In this document: positions 17,840-26,200 of the stretch, piece by piece
Layout of the letters: every line of letters begins with the position of its first letter
Numbering within the stretch: the first letter of the stretch is position 1
Assembly: GCF_002929535.1 (NCBI RefSeq)
Contig: NZ_PJJO01000058.1
Location: 229,733-293,732 of the forward strand
Direction of reading: 5' to 3'
DNA length: 64,000 bases
From: Cryobacterium sp. Y11
GTDB lineage: Bacteria; Actinomycetota; Actinomycetes; Actinomycetales; Microbacteriaceae
Notes under the pieces: model-generated
The model's database searches: none
What the model saw: only the letters and a program-made list of their open reading frames with translations
What the model was told of the DNA's origin: nothing
Translations under genes and position numbers: made by a program

Positions 17840-19024
17840 ATGCGGTGGAGCGGACAAGAACTACAGACCGAGCAGGTTGGTGCGCTACCCGGCCTTGCTC
17901 GTCTCAACAACCTCGTGCGCACAGTGCAAACGCCCGAGTTCGCCGGAATCACGTTTCACGAGATCCTCGCCAAGTCGGCACTCAACCACGTGCCGGGGCA
18001 GAGCGCGATGCCATTTGGGTACACCATCAATCCCTACCGCGGATGCTCGCACGCCTGCACGTATTGCTTCGCGCGGCCCACGCACCAGTACCTCGATCTC
18101 GATGCCGGTAAAGACTTCGATAGCGAGATCATCGTCAAGGTCAACGTGGCCGAGGTCTTGAGAAAAGAGCTTGCGAAGCCGACGTGGGGGAGGCATCCGG
18201 TCGCCCTCGGTACGAACACCGACCCGTACCAGCGCGCCGAGGGGCGCTACCGGCTCATGCCGGGCATCATCGCGGCCCTCGCCGACAGCAAGACGCCCAT
18301 CTCCATTCTCACCAAGGGCACCCTGCTGCGCCGAGACCTCGACTTGCTCGTCGAGGCGAGCGAGCGCGTTCCGGTCGACCTGGCCATGTCCATTGCAATC
18401 TATGACGACGACCTGCAGCAGTCGGTCGAACCGGGCACCCCCACCACGAAGGCGCGCCTCGCCACGGTTACCGCGGTGCGCGAACGCGGACTCGACTGCG
18501 GCGTGTTTCTCATGCCCATTTTGCCGTTTCTCACCGACACCCGCGCTCACCTCGACGAAGCCCTGCGGCAGGCCAAGGCGGCCGGTGCCACGAGCGTGCT
18601 CTACTCCGGTCTCAACCTCAAGCCCGCCGTTAAAGACTGGTACCTGCAGTGGCTCGCCCGCGATCACCCCGAGCTCGTCGGCCGCTACCTCGAGCTGTAC
18701 GCCGGCGGCCAGTACGCGCCCAAGGAGTACCGCACCTGGCTCGCCGCGCGCATCAAACCGCTCATCCGCGCGCACGGCCTCGAGCGCGGAATCGTCGACC
18801 CCGCCACCGGTGGCCTGCGCTCGAGCGCCCTTCCTGCCTCCCCGGAACGGATGCCGGTGCCCGCCACCCGTCCGACCTTCGCCCCCGCTCCTTCGCCGGG
18901 CCCGGTCGCCGGGCCCACGATAGATCAGGGGCCCCACTCCCTGAGCTGGGCCCGGACCACGGAGACACCTCAGTCCCTGATCGCCGCGGAACTCCCGCCC
19001 GACCTGACCCCCACCCTGTTCTGA
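17840..19024 (+). CDS. Rv2578c-family radical SAM protein
   Basis: 394 residues from ATG 17840, the usual N-terminus of the family (MRWSGQEL); a longer frame upstream runs through repeats. The cluster motif CSHACTYC (C-x3-C-x2-C, about residues 64-71) binds the SAM-cleaving 4Fe-4S cluster. Further conserved blocks are LGTNTDPYQRAEGRYRLMPG and SILTKGTLLRRDLDLL. The family resembles spore photoproduct lyase but its reaction is unknown. Some mycobacterial members carry an intein; none is seen here. The C-terminal 70 residues are Pro/Ala-rich and likely disordered. Confidence 0.88.
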   Translation: MRWSGQELQTEQVGALPGLARLNNLVRTVQTPEFAGITFHEILAKSALNHVPGQSAMPFGYTINPYRGCSHACTYCFARPTHQYLDLDAGKDFDSEIIVKVNVAEVLRKELAKPTWGRHPVALGTNTDPYQRAEGRYRLMPGIIAALADSKTPISILTKGTLLRRDLDLLVEASERVPVDLAMSIAIYDDDLQQSVEPGTPTTKARLATVTAVRERGLDCGVFLMPILPFLTDTRAHLDEALRQAKAAGATSVLYSGLNLKPAVKDWYLQWLARDHPELVGRYLELYAGGQYAPKEYRTWLAARIKPLIRAHGLERGIVDPATGGLRSSALPASPERMPVPATRPTFAPAPSPGPVAGPTIDQGPHSLSWARTTETPQSLIAAELPPDLTPTLF

Positions 19025-19077
19025 GCCCTAGCGCCCACCCCTCCAACCCCCAGTGGCATACTTATCTTGGGGGAACT

Positions 19078-20283
19078 ATGTCCTTAGGATTACCTGGTCA
19101 CCTGGTCCAGCTGACGCTGGCGCGCGCCATCGCGCGGGCCGCACACTGGTTCGCACTGACCTGCCTGATGTCCGCGGTCGTGTCGGTTGCCATCCTGAGC
19201 CTGCATCGCAGTCCAGGGCTCTGGTTCACCATTTTCATCGTGCTTGTCATGGGCGGCCTGCTCATCCTCTTTACCCGGCACCGCATCATCGCCTTCGCCG
19301 TGGCGTACCTGCTGGTTGGCACCGTGGGCGTCTACGCCTTCACGGCAGCTGTGCTCGGTGAGCCGGATGTATTCCCAGCGTCGAATATGTTCCTCGTCGC
19401 CCTGCCGAAGATGGCCCTGGTCATGGTCGGCGGAGCCGGGTCGAGCGCCCTCGCTGGAGTGCTCTGGAGTACGGCAGCCTTCATCCTCGCCGAGGCGGCC
19501 GCCTTTCTGGCCATCGTCGGCACCACGGTGCCGTACCGGCCAGACCTGTTCACGCTTTCGACCTACCTGGTGCTCGTCGGGGTCATGGTGCTCGCCGGCA
19601 TCGATCGGCGTGCGAGCAACGCCGCTCAGCCGGCGATCCACCGTGCCGTGCAAGACGGATCGAACCGTCAGCTGCGGGATGCCCTCGATACCAGGGCCAT
19701 CGCCTTGCTCAATGACACGACCGTCACCCAGCTCGTTGCCCTGTCTCTGGCCGAACCTGGGGCTCTTTCTCCTGGCCTGAAAGCGAGCCTGCAATACACC
19801 CTCACCACGCTGCACGACACAAACTGGCTCACCGACACGGATTCCCGAGATGCCCCAGCGCCCGCGGACGCTTGGCAATCCAGCGCCGTCTACGCCGCCA
19901 TTGAGCGCGGTCGCGACCGCGGGCTCGTTGTCGACTTCATCGGCGACCGCGCTGCCCTGCGGCGCCTCGACGCTGGTAGTGATCGCGACGTCGGTCTCGC
20001 CGTACAACAGTGCCTGGTCAACGTCATTTTGCACGCCGGCATCGCCGCCGCCGAGGTCACTATTGAATCCGACAGCACGACGCTGTCCGTGCTCATCACG
20101 GATGCCGGCCGCGGGTTCACCGAATCCGAATCGGCGTCCGATCGGCTCGGTTTACGACAGTCCGTGAGAAGGCGCATCGAGCAACTGGGCGGATCCGTGC
20201 TGATCTGGAGCCGTCCAGGCGCCGGAACCAGCGTGCGCCTCACCGTGCCGGTCGGCGCCCTGCACCAGGTCGCCCAAGAATGA
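19078..20283 (+). CDS. NarL-type membrane histidine-kinase homologue lacking the phospho-histidine
   Basis: 401 residues from ATG 19078 with GGGGGA upstream. Residues about 20-175 contain six or so hydrophobic helices. At about 205-220 the dimerisation helix reads ALLNDTTVTQLVALS, which matches the LHDT box of DesK/NarX-type kinases except that Asn212 replaces the histidine. The C-terminus is a good HATPase lobe: QQCLVNVILHAG, DAGRGF, LGLRQSVRRRIEQLGGSVLI, PGAGTSVRLTVP. It may bind ATP but should not autophosphorylate at that site. It overlaps the next gene (ATGA); no response regulator follows. Confidence 0.78.
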   Translation: MSLGLPGHLVQLTLARAIARAAHWFALTCLMSAVVSVAILSLHRSPGLWFTIFIVLVMGGLLILFTRHRIIAFAVAYLLVGTVGVYAFTAAVLGEPDVFPASNMFLVALPKMALVMVGGAGSSALAGVLWSTAAFILAEAAAFLAIVGTTVPYRPDLFTLSTYLVLVGVMVLAGIDRRASNAAQPAIHRAVQDGSNRQLRDALDTRAIALLNDTTVTQLVALSLAEPGALSPGLKASLQYTLTTLHDTNWLTDTDSRDAPAPADAWQSSAVYAAIERGRDRGLVVDFIGDRAALRRLDAGSDRDVGLAVQQCLVNVILHAGIAAAEVTIESDSTTLSVLITDAGRGFTESESASDRLGLRQSVRRRIEQLGGSVLIWSRPGAGTSVRLTVPVGALHQVAQE

Positions 20284-21698
20284 CGCGGGCGACGCCGACT
20301 CCGCGCCGGCCGCGAGCGCCGGCATCCGCTTCGCAACAACGTCTGGACCCCATTGGCGGCCTCGCCGCCTGGCCGATCGCCCCGGTCGTGGCGCTCATCG
20401 TGGTGGCATATGCGGTGGTGGGGACGCTGACGCGTCCGCACGAGATCCAAGTTCCGGCCCTCGCTCTAGCGGCCGTCGCCGCGCTGACGATTGCCGCTGC
20501 AGCGCTGGTCTGGGCGGCCAGGCCCGATCTCGCACCGTTCACCCGTTACCGCGCGATCGCCGTCGTGGCTCTCGGCGCCACCGCGCACCTGCTCGCCGCT
20601 GCGAGCACCTGGCAGTACAACGGAATGATCCAGGACGACTTCACCTCGATCGGCTTGGGCCTGCTGCTGCTGGCCCTTGCTCCCTTTCGGCCGTGGAAAG
20701 AGATTCTGATTTTCGGCGCATCCGCTGCCGTCGTCGTTGGCGTCACGGCACTGGCTCAGTCGCCCTATCTCGGCGTGCACACCCCGCCGCTGCTGTTCGT
20801 GATTATCGCCATGACGCAGGTGCTCGCCCCGGCCCTGGCCGCGGCAGCGTTTTCGCGCCAGATCGTCAACTCCATTCATCGCTGGCAAACGGATGCCCGC
20901 CGCGCCATCCGAGGACGCACCGAAGAGAGTCGCGGCCTCCTCGCGCAGGCCGTGGTTGACCATCGCCTCGCCAACCTCGGAGCCGACGTGCTGCCCTTTC
21001 TGGCCGATGTTCTGGAACGGCAGAACCTCACCGCCGTCGACGTGAAGCGCGCTCGCTCCCTGGCCTTTCAGGTGCGCCGCGTGCTCGTAGCCGAGGTTGA
21101 CCATACCTGGCTGGACGACCTGATCGACCGCGAACGCATCATACTGACCGAGCGCGGCCTCAACCCGCTCTGCGTCATCGCCGACCCGGAACGTCGTGCG
21201 ACCGGATTCGATTCCGACCAGCGAGCCGCCGTCGGCGCCCTGATCGTTGCCCTGTGCACGCTTAAGGGCTTCGACCCGACCAGCCTCGTGGTGCAGATCG
21301 CCGGATCCAGCGCTGCCCCGACCGATACCGCTCACACCACTCAAGCCTTCGGACTGAAGGGAGCCAGGCCCACCCCGGCGCCAGACACGACAACGATCGC
21401 CCTGGTCACGTCGGCGCAGGCGCAAGCGGAAGCGCAGGCGAGAGTGCGGGCCAGCGCCCAGGCCCAGCTACTCGCGGCAACGACCGACCACGCCCGACCA
21501 GCCGGGTTCGGCGCTGTGATCGACACCATCACCATCCAGGCCGGCATCTCGCTGCCGTCATTCGAGCGCCGACGGGCCTTGCGCCCGTACCTCAGTGTGT
21601 TGCGCGCTGTGTTCGCCGGGGTGCGCGTGACCAGCCGGCATCCGCTTCTCACACTAGAATTTGACGCTGAACGCACCACGACCAAAGGCATCAAATAA
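20280..21698 (+). CDS. Membrane protein paired with the kinase-like protein
   Basis: 472 residues. Six hydrophobic helices occupy about 25-195 and a soluble region follows. A stretch near 225-270 (RGLLAQAVVDHRLANLGADVLPFLADVLERQNL) is reminiscent of a kinase dimerisation helix but no ATPase motifs follow. The C-terminal third has an Ala/Gln-rich segment (AQAQAEAQARVRASAQAQ, about 380-397). The design parallels the preceding gene, with which it shares an ATGA overlap, suggesting paralogues that form a complex. It ends overlapping the thymidine kinase start. No known family is assigned. Confidence 0.65.
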   Translation: MTRATPTPRRPRAPASASQQRLDPIGGLAAWPIAPVVALIVVAYAVVGTLTRPHEIQVPALALAAVAALTIAAAALVWAARPDLAPFTRYRAIAVVALGATAHLLAAASTWQYNGMIQDDFTSIGLGLLLLALAPFRPWKEILIFGASAAVVVGVTALAQSPYLGVHTPPLLFVIIAMTQVLAPALAAAAFSRQIVNSIHRWQTDARRAIRGRTEESRGLLAQAVVDHRLANLGADVLPFLADVLERQNLTAVDVKRARSLAFQVRRVLVAEVDHTWLDDLIDRERIILTERGLNPLCVIADPERRATGFDSDQRAAVGALIVALCTLKGFDPTSLVVQIAGSSAAPTDTAHTTQAFGLKGARPTPAPDTTTIALVTSAQAQAEAQARVRASAQAQLLAATTDHARPAGFGAVIDTITIQAGISLPSFERRRALRPYLSVLRAVFAGVRVTSRHPLLTLEFDAERTTTKGIK

Positions 21699-22327
21699 TG
21701 GCCAAACTGTACTTTCGCTACGGCGCCATGAATAGTGGCAAGAGTACCTCTATGCTGCAAGCGGCATATAACTATGAAGAGCGCGGTCACCGCGTCTTGC
21801 TCGCCAAGCCAACGGTTGACACCAAGGGCGACCGCCGCATTCTGTCGCGCCTCGGAGTCAGCCGCGCCGTAGATTTTCTGCTCACTCCCACAGCGGATGC
21901 CTACGCCATCTTCCAGCAGCACCGCGCGCAGGTCTTACGCACGTCAGGTCTCGACGTGAGCGCCCTATTGCTTGACGAAGCCCAGTTTCTAACTGAAACC
22001 CAGGTGGACGACTTGCTGCGCATCGCCATTCTCGAGAATATACCGGTGCTCGCCTATGGAATCCGCACCGACTTTCAGACCGTCGCTTTCCCCGGGAGCC
22101 GCCGCCTGCTCGAGGTCGCCCACAGCTTAGAAGAGCTCAAGACCATCTGCCGGTGCGGTCGTAAGGCAGTCTTCAATGGGCGAAAGATCGACGGCGTCTA
22201 CATCTTTGACGGTGACCAGGTCGCGATCGACGGCGAAGAGGTCACCTATGAATCCCTCTGCGGCAGCTGCTACCTCGAAGAGAGCCATGGAGTGCTCAAT
22301 AACCGCAGCCGCCCGTCGGGGCAATAG
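21698..22327 (+). CDS. tdk: Thymidine kinase
   Basis: 209 residues, the typical length of bacterial type II thymidine kinase, which makes dTMP from thymidine and ATP. The P-loop is GAMNSGKSTSM (about 8-18), the Walker B is LLLDEAQFL (near 88-96), and the structural zinc is held by CRCG and CGSCY in the C-terminal lasso domain. The start codon overlaps the preceding gene's stop (TAATG), which places a nucleotide-salvage enzyme as the third gene of a sensor-like operon, an odd combination. Confidence 0.93.
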   Translation: MAKLYFRYGAMNSGKSTSMLQAAYNYEERGHRVLLAKPTVDTKGDRRILSRLGVSRAVDFLLTPTADAYAIFQQHRAQVLRTSGLDVSALLLDEAQFLTETQVDDLLRIAILENIPVLAYGIRTDFQTVAFPGSRRLLEVAHSLEELKTICRCGRKAVFNGRKIDGVYIFDGDQVAIDGEEVTYESLCGSCYLEESHGVLNNRSRPSGQ

Positions 22328-22534
22328 GGCTCCACCCACTTTTAGGGCGAATACCCCCATTTCAGGTGTACCGACGGCGATTTGTTTGGAATTAAGCCCA
22401 ACTATCTCGACATCGGGCTATGTAATGCTCCAAGTGCACGATAGCCTGAGTTCCGCCTAGGTATTTCACGACGATTTGCCGGGACCCGCCGTTTCGGCGA
22501 ACCACTCATCCATATACCCTGGGGGACCTTCACC

Positions 22535-23089
22535 TTGTTCAAGAAAAGCCTCGCTACGGCGGCACTAGCCGTCATCGCCATCTTCGCCTTCGCGCCGGCC
22601 GCCAACGCAGCCGGGTACGTGTCCGATTCACTCATTACTGTCGCTTCGACTCCTGTCGCTGGTGAGGCGACGCCGGTTGCATTCGCTGCCGGCGCCTTCA
22701 CGGGCGGCGAGGATGTTCGGTTTTCCGTCACGGGTGATCAGGCAGCTACCCTGAGCGTCGTCAAGACCGCCGTCACTAGCTCGATCACCAAGGCAGCCTC
22801 GTCTACCGGCGCCGTCAGTGTCACGGTCACCCTCCCCGAGAACGCCACCGGGGTCTACACGGTTACTGCAACGGGACTGACCTCCAACAACATCGGAACC
22901 GCAGCCCTGAGCGTTGTGCCGGCTGACTCCGGCACCGGCAATGCCGTCCCGTCTGCCGGCAATGCCCTCCCGTCCACCGGCTACAACGCTCCGGTCCTGA
23001 TCATCTGGGGCGCCGCTGGCATCCTGGTGCTCGGTGTTGCACTGGTTCTCGTGCGCATTTCGGTTCGCCGTCAGCACGCCGCAGCGTAA
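22535..23089 (+). CDS. LPXTG-anchored small surface protein
   Basis: 184 residues from a TTG start with GGGGGA about 10 bases upstream. A signal peptide (FKKSLATAALAVIAIFAFAPAANA) is followed by a Thr/Val/Ala-rich beta domain of about 100 residues. Then come a repeat (NAVPSAGNALPSTG) holding the sortase motif LPSTG, a hydrophobic anchor (VLIIWGAAGILVLGVALVLV) and a basic tail (RISVRRQH). Sortases cleave such motifs and fix the protein to peptidoglycan. No sortase gene is in this window. A strong terminator follows at 23108. Role unknown; adhesin or wall scaffold is possible. Confidence 0.82.
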   Translation: MFKKSLATAALAVIAIFAFAPAANAAGYVSDSLITVASTPVAGEATPVAFAAGAFTGGEDVRFSVTGDQAATLSVVKTAVTSSITKAASSTGAVSVTVTLPENATGVYTVTATGLTSNNIGTAALSVVPADSGTGNAVPSAGNALPSTGYNAPVLIIWGAAGILVLGVALVLVRISVRRQHAAA

Positions 23090-23107
23090 CTTACTCCTCA
23101 CGTAGAC

Positions 23108-23145
23108 CGAAACGCCTCGCCACCCTTGGGTGTCGAGGCGTTTCG
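23108..23145 (+). terminator. Rho-independent terminator
   Basis: Arms CGAAACGCCTCG (23108-23119) and CGAGGCGTTTCG (23134-23145) form a perfect 12-bp stem with a 14-base loop, 19 bp after the surface protein stop. Confidence 0.85.
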
Positions 23146-23263
23146 TGTATCCGCTACCGGTCGGCGACAAACCATTGGGCGAGACCCGACCCGACAGGTC
23201 TCGATCGTTCGTTTCTCGCGCTTCGACCGGCGAAAAAGCTCGTTCCAGCTGATCAGTGGTTCC

Positions 23264-23572
23264 CTACGGAGTGCTGTCCGGCGGCTCGGCCACGACCTGC
23301 AGACCGTTCGCGGAGTTAGCCGAGAGAGTGAGAGCGTTCACCCATTCGCGATTGAGTGCCGGTGACTTGCTGCCGAAGTATTTGTAGGTGATGGAGATGC
23401 CCGGATGTACCCAGATGCTGCTGCGACCCCCACCGGCCAAGGGATCATCCCGCCACGAGAAATAGAACGACTCGCCTCGGCGCAGCTTGGCGCCGATCAC
23501 GAGCTGAATGTGCGCGAGTGCCCGGTCGTCGAAATCGGCGGTGAGACTTGAGTCGTACGTAAACTTGCCCAT
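23264..23572 (-). CDS. DUF7882-type small protein
   Basis: 102 residues from ATG 23572, with GAGG 6 bases upstream. It begins MGKFTYDSS and has the conserved blocks LAHIQLVIGAKLRRGESFYFSW and SIWVHPGISITYKY that mark a small Microbacteriaceae family. Members are often mislabelled ATP-dependent DNA ligase because they resemble part of a ligase-associated fold; no nucleotidyl-lysine motif is present. Function unknown. It is a single gene, convergent with the surface protein. Confidence 0.75.
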   Translation of the reverse strand: MGKFTYDSSLTADFDDRALAHIQLVIGAKLRRGESFYFSWRDDPLAGGGRSSIWVHPGISITYKYFGSKSPALNREWVNALTLSANSANGLQVVAEPPDSTP

Positions 23573-23772
23573 GGCTGCCTCGCGGTGGATCATCGGCGAG
23601 TGCGTGCGGGCAGGTCGAATTGCAGTTAGTCCCCGGATACACTCTCAAAAAATGGCGCACTAATTTTTGTGCGATTTTGATCATAGCGACCAGGTGGCCC
23701 GAGCATCGCACTTTGAAAATTGCCGCCCAGCCCCAATGCGAGGGGTAGCCAGATCGGTCTGCAGACGCTAAG

Positions 23773-24504
23773 TCAAGCTGCGAGCAGCGCCGGCACAATC
23801 ACGAGCCCATTGAATGTCACGTGCGCGATGATCGCGCCGCCGATTCGCCCGGTCAGAAGCGAAACAAATGCTGCCCCCAGCCCAAACAGCAGCGTCGAGC
23901 AGCCGACGACCACGACCACCACCGTACTGGCGGGCTCGATTGTGATGAGGTGCATGAGCGCGAAGGTGAGCCCGCTCACGCCGACCGCGATCGGCGCGGC
24001 CCAGCGGCTCGCGCTCGTTTCCATAACCACCCGCGCGTAGACGGCCCGCAATACCAGCCCGCGAAAGAACAGTTCCTCTATCACTGGAGCCAGTAGCACC
24101 GGAGCAACGAGCGCTCCGAACAGCCACCAGCCGTCGTACACGGTCTCACCAAACGAAGCACCGGTCGTTCCGATGCTGCCGTAGCCGGCAATCTCGATCA
24201 GACTGGCTCCGGTGCGGGCCAGGAGGCCGACGCCCAGCCCCCACACTAGGTCGATCGGTCGAATCGACAATCGCAAGGCGGCAAGCCCGCCACGACCGGC
24301 TGTCACGAGGATCGCGGCCAGCAACGGCACCCAGACACAGAGGTACCCGAACAGGGTGGTCAGGTGTACGTCAGTGAACGTGGTTCCGCCCACCAGCACG
24401 AGCAACACCATCGCGAGCACGATTGCCAGGCCAGCAGCAGGCAGCGCCGCCCGGTTCGTGTGCCGGTCATCACGCTGCGCCGCCTGGTCGATTACCGTCT
24501 CCAC
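23773..24504 (-). CDS. CPBP-family intramembrane metalloprotease
   Basis: About 243 residues from GTG 24504; an upstream start at 24612 would add 36 non-hydrophobic residues. Seven or eight hydrophobic segments are visible. The protease signatures are present: PVIEELFFRG (EExxxR), then FALMHLI with a histidine, and HVTFN near the C-terminus. The family (Abi/CAAX protease, PF02517) cleaves membrane substrates; some members give immunity to bacteriocins. It is divergent from the exopolysaccharide kinase gene; the two share a promoter region of about 175 bp. Confidence 0.85.
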   Translation of the reverse strand: METVIDQAAQRDDRHTNRAALPAAGLAIVLAMVLLVLVGGTTFTDVHLTTLFGYLCVWVPLLAAILVTAGRGGLAALRLSIRPIDLVWGLGVGLLARTGASLIEIAGYGSIGTTGASFGETVYDGWWLFGALVAPVLLAPVIEELFFRGLVLRAVYARVVMETSASRWAAPIAVGVSGLTFALMHLITIEPASTVVVVVVGCSTLLFGLGAAFVSLLTGRIGGAIIAHVTFNGLVIVPALLAA

Positions 24505-24562
24505 TGCTGCACTGTCCCCATGATCCCAAACTACCCGGCGCGCACCGGCCGCACAGCGCAGG

Positions 24563-24591
24563 TTGGGGTACGCGCGAAACTTCGGTATCCT
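24563..24591 (+). promoter_or_regulatory. Promoter of the exopolysaccharide regulator cluster
   Basis: TTGGGG (24563-24568), a 17-bp spacer and TATCCT (24586-24591), leaving a leader of roughly 80 bases before the ATG at 24680. Confidence 0.5.
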
Positions 24592-24679
24592 CAGGTGAGG
24601 GACACCGCACATTCATGTGGTGAATACGCGCCGTACCGGACCAACATTCCCATCGACAACACGAGGGGATAGCCGCCGA

Positions 24680-26113
24680 ATGGAACTTCGCGACTACATT
24701 CGCATTCTGCGCAAAAGCTGGGTGCTCATCGTGCTGTGCACGCTGGTGGCCATTGGTGCGGCATCCGTCTATTCGATTGTGCAGACACCGCAGTACAGCG
24801 CGACGTCCAAGGTGTTCGTTTCCATCCAGTCGAGCGGGTCAACGGCTGACCTGGCCCAGGGCAATAACTTCTCGGTCGCGCGGGTCAAGACCTACTCCGC
24901 GCTGGTGACCACGCCGATCGTGCTGCTGCCAGTCATCGCAACGCTCGATCTCGGCGTCACGACCGAGCAGCTAGCGAAGAACATCGCCGCGTCAGCACAG
25001 CTCGACACGTCGATCATTGACCTGACCGTCACCGACGTCGACCCGGTACGCGCCGCTGACACGGCCAACGCCATCTCGGCCAGCCTCAGGCTCGTCGTCG
25101 AAGAAATTGAAACGCCCGCCACAACGGATGCCGCCTCACCGGTTAAACTCACCCTCGCGCAGGAAGCCATCGTGCCAATCGTGCCGGTCAGCCCCAACGT
25201 GCCGCTGAACATCGCCCTGGGTGCTCTGGTCGGCCTGGCCATCGGGGTGGGTATCGCGGTGCTGCGTGAGACCCTCGAAACTCGCATTCGAAACACCCGC
25301 GACGTTGAGCAGGTCACCGACCTGCCAATTCTGGGTGGCATCGTGTTCGACCCGAAGGCCAAAGACCGGCCGCTCATCGTGCACGTCGACCCGCGCAGCC
25401 CCCGCGCCGAGTCGTTTCGCACGCTGCGCACCAACCTGCAGTTTCTCGACGTTGGGCGGGTTGACCGTTCCTTCGTGATCACCTCGTCAATCGAGAGTGA
25501 GGGCAAGAGCACAACGGGCGCTAACCTCGCAATCGCCCTGTCCGATGCCGGCTCGCGTGTGTTGCTCGTCGACGCAGACCTGCGTCGCCCCAAGGTTGCC
25601 GAGTACATGAACATTGAGGGCGCGGTCGGCCTCACCGATGTACTAATTGGCCGGGCCGAGCTGGCCGACGTTATTCAGCCGTGGGGAACGGGCCAGCTGT
25701 TCGTGCTGCCGGCCGGACACATGCCGCCGAACCCGAGCGAATTGCTCGGCTCCACGCGCATGGTGCAGCTCATTGCCGAATTCAACAGTGCCTTCGACGT
25801 AGTCATTTTCGATTCACCGCCGCTGCTTCCGGTAACGGATGCCGCCATCCTCGCCAAAAGTGTTGGCGGCGCGCTCATCGTCGTCGCGGCCGGTCGCACT
25901 CACAAGAACCAGCTCACCGGCGCCATCGCGGCCCTCAACAATGTGGGCGCCCCCATTTCCGGCCTAGTGCTGACTATGCTGCCCACCAGCGGGCCGGATG
26001 CCTACGGTTATGGCCACTACGGCTACGGGTACGCCTACGGTGACACGGACTCCGTCACTCCTTCGGTTCCCACGTCACCACCCCGCGCCCGCGGCTCGCG
26101 CGCTAAGCCCTAA
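24680..26113 (+). CDS. Wzc-like polysaccharide co-polymerase / tyrosine autokinase 1
   Basis: 477 residues. The Wzz chain-length domain runs from MELRDYIRILRKSW with a first membrane helix at about 15-37 and a second at about 175-200 after PVSPNVPLN. The cytoplasmic BY-kinase domain follows: Walker A SESEGKSTTGANLA (Lys near 276), Walker A' LLVDADLRRP, Walker B VVIFDSPPLLPVTDA. The tail is a tyrosine cluster (YGYGHYGYGYAYGD), the usual autophosphorylation site. It controls export and chain length of surface polymer. Start chosen at ATG 24680 for the family N-terminus. A second copy lies at 28113. Confidence 0.92.
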   Translation: MELRDYIRILRKSWVLIVLCTLVAIGAASVYSIVQTPQYSATSKVFVSIQSSGSTADLAQGNNFSVARVKTYSALVTTPIVLLPVIATLDLGVTTEQLAKNIAASAQLDTSIIDLTVTDVDPVRAADTANAISASLRLVVEEIETPATTDAASPVKLTLAQEAIVPIVPVSPNVPLNIALGALVGLAIGVGIAVLRETLETRIRNTRDVEQVTDLPILGGIVFDPKAKDRPLIVHVDPRSPRAESFRTLRTNLQFLDVGRVDRSFVITSSIESEGKSTTGANLAIALSDAGSRVLLVDADLRRPKVAEYMNIEGAVGLTDVLIGRAELADVIQPWGTGQLFVLPAGHMPPNPSELLGSTRMVQLIAEFNSAFDVVIFDSPPLLPVTDAAILAKSVGGALIVVAAGRTHKNQLTGAIAALNNVGAPISGLVLTMLPTSGPDAYGYGHYGYGYAYGDTDSVTPSVPTSPPRARGSRAKP

Positions 26114-26200
26114 CGGGCGCGCGCGTCAAGCCCCGAGGGGTAACTGACCGAGGCGCGCTCCTGCGGCCCCAAGCGAACAGCCCTCTGCTTGAATGGGGCC

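Noticed and set aside
22328..22534. Possible riboswitch ahead of the LPXTG gene
   Set aside because: AGCCC/GGGCT and GCCG/CGGC pairings exist, but no conserved core of a known riboswitch class could be matched.
23264..23572. Identification as an ATP-dependent DNA ligase
   Set aside because: The name is common for this family but no ligase active-site lysine motif is present in the 102 residues.
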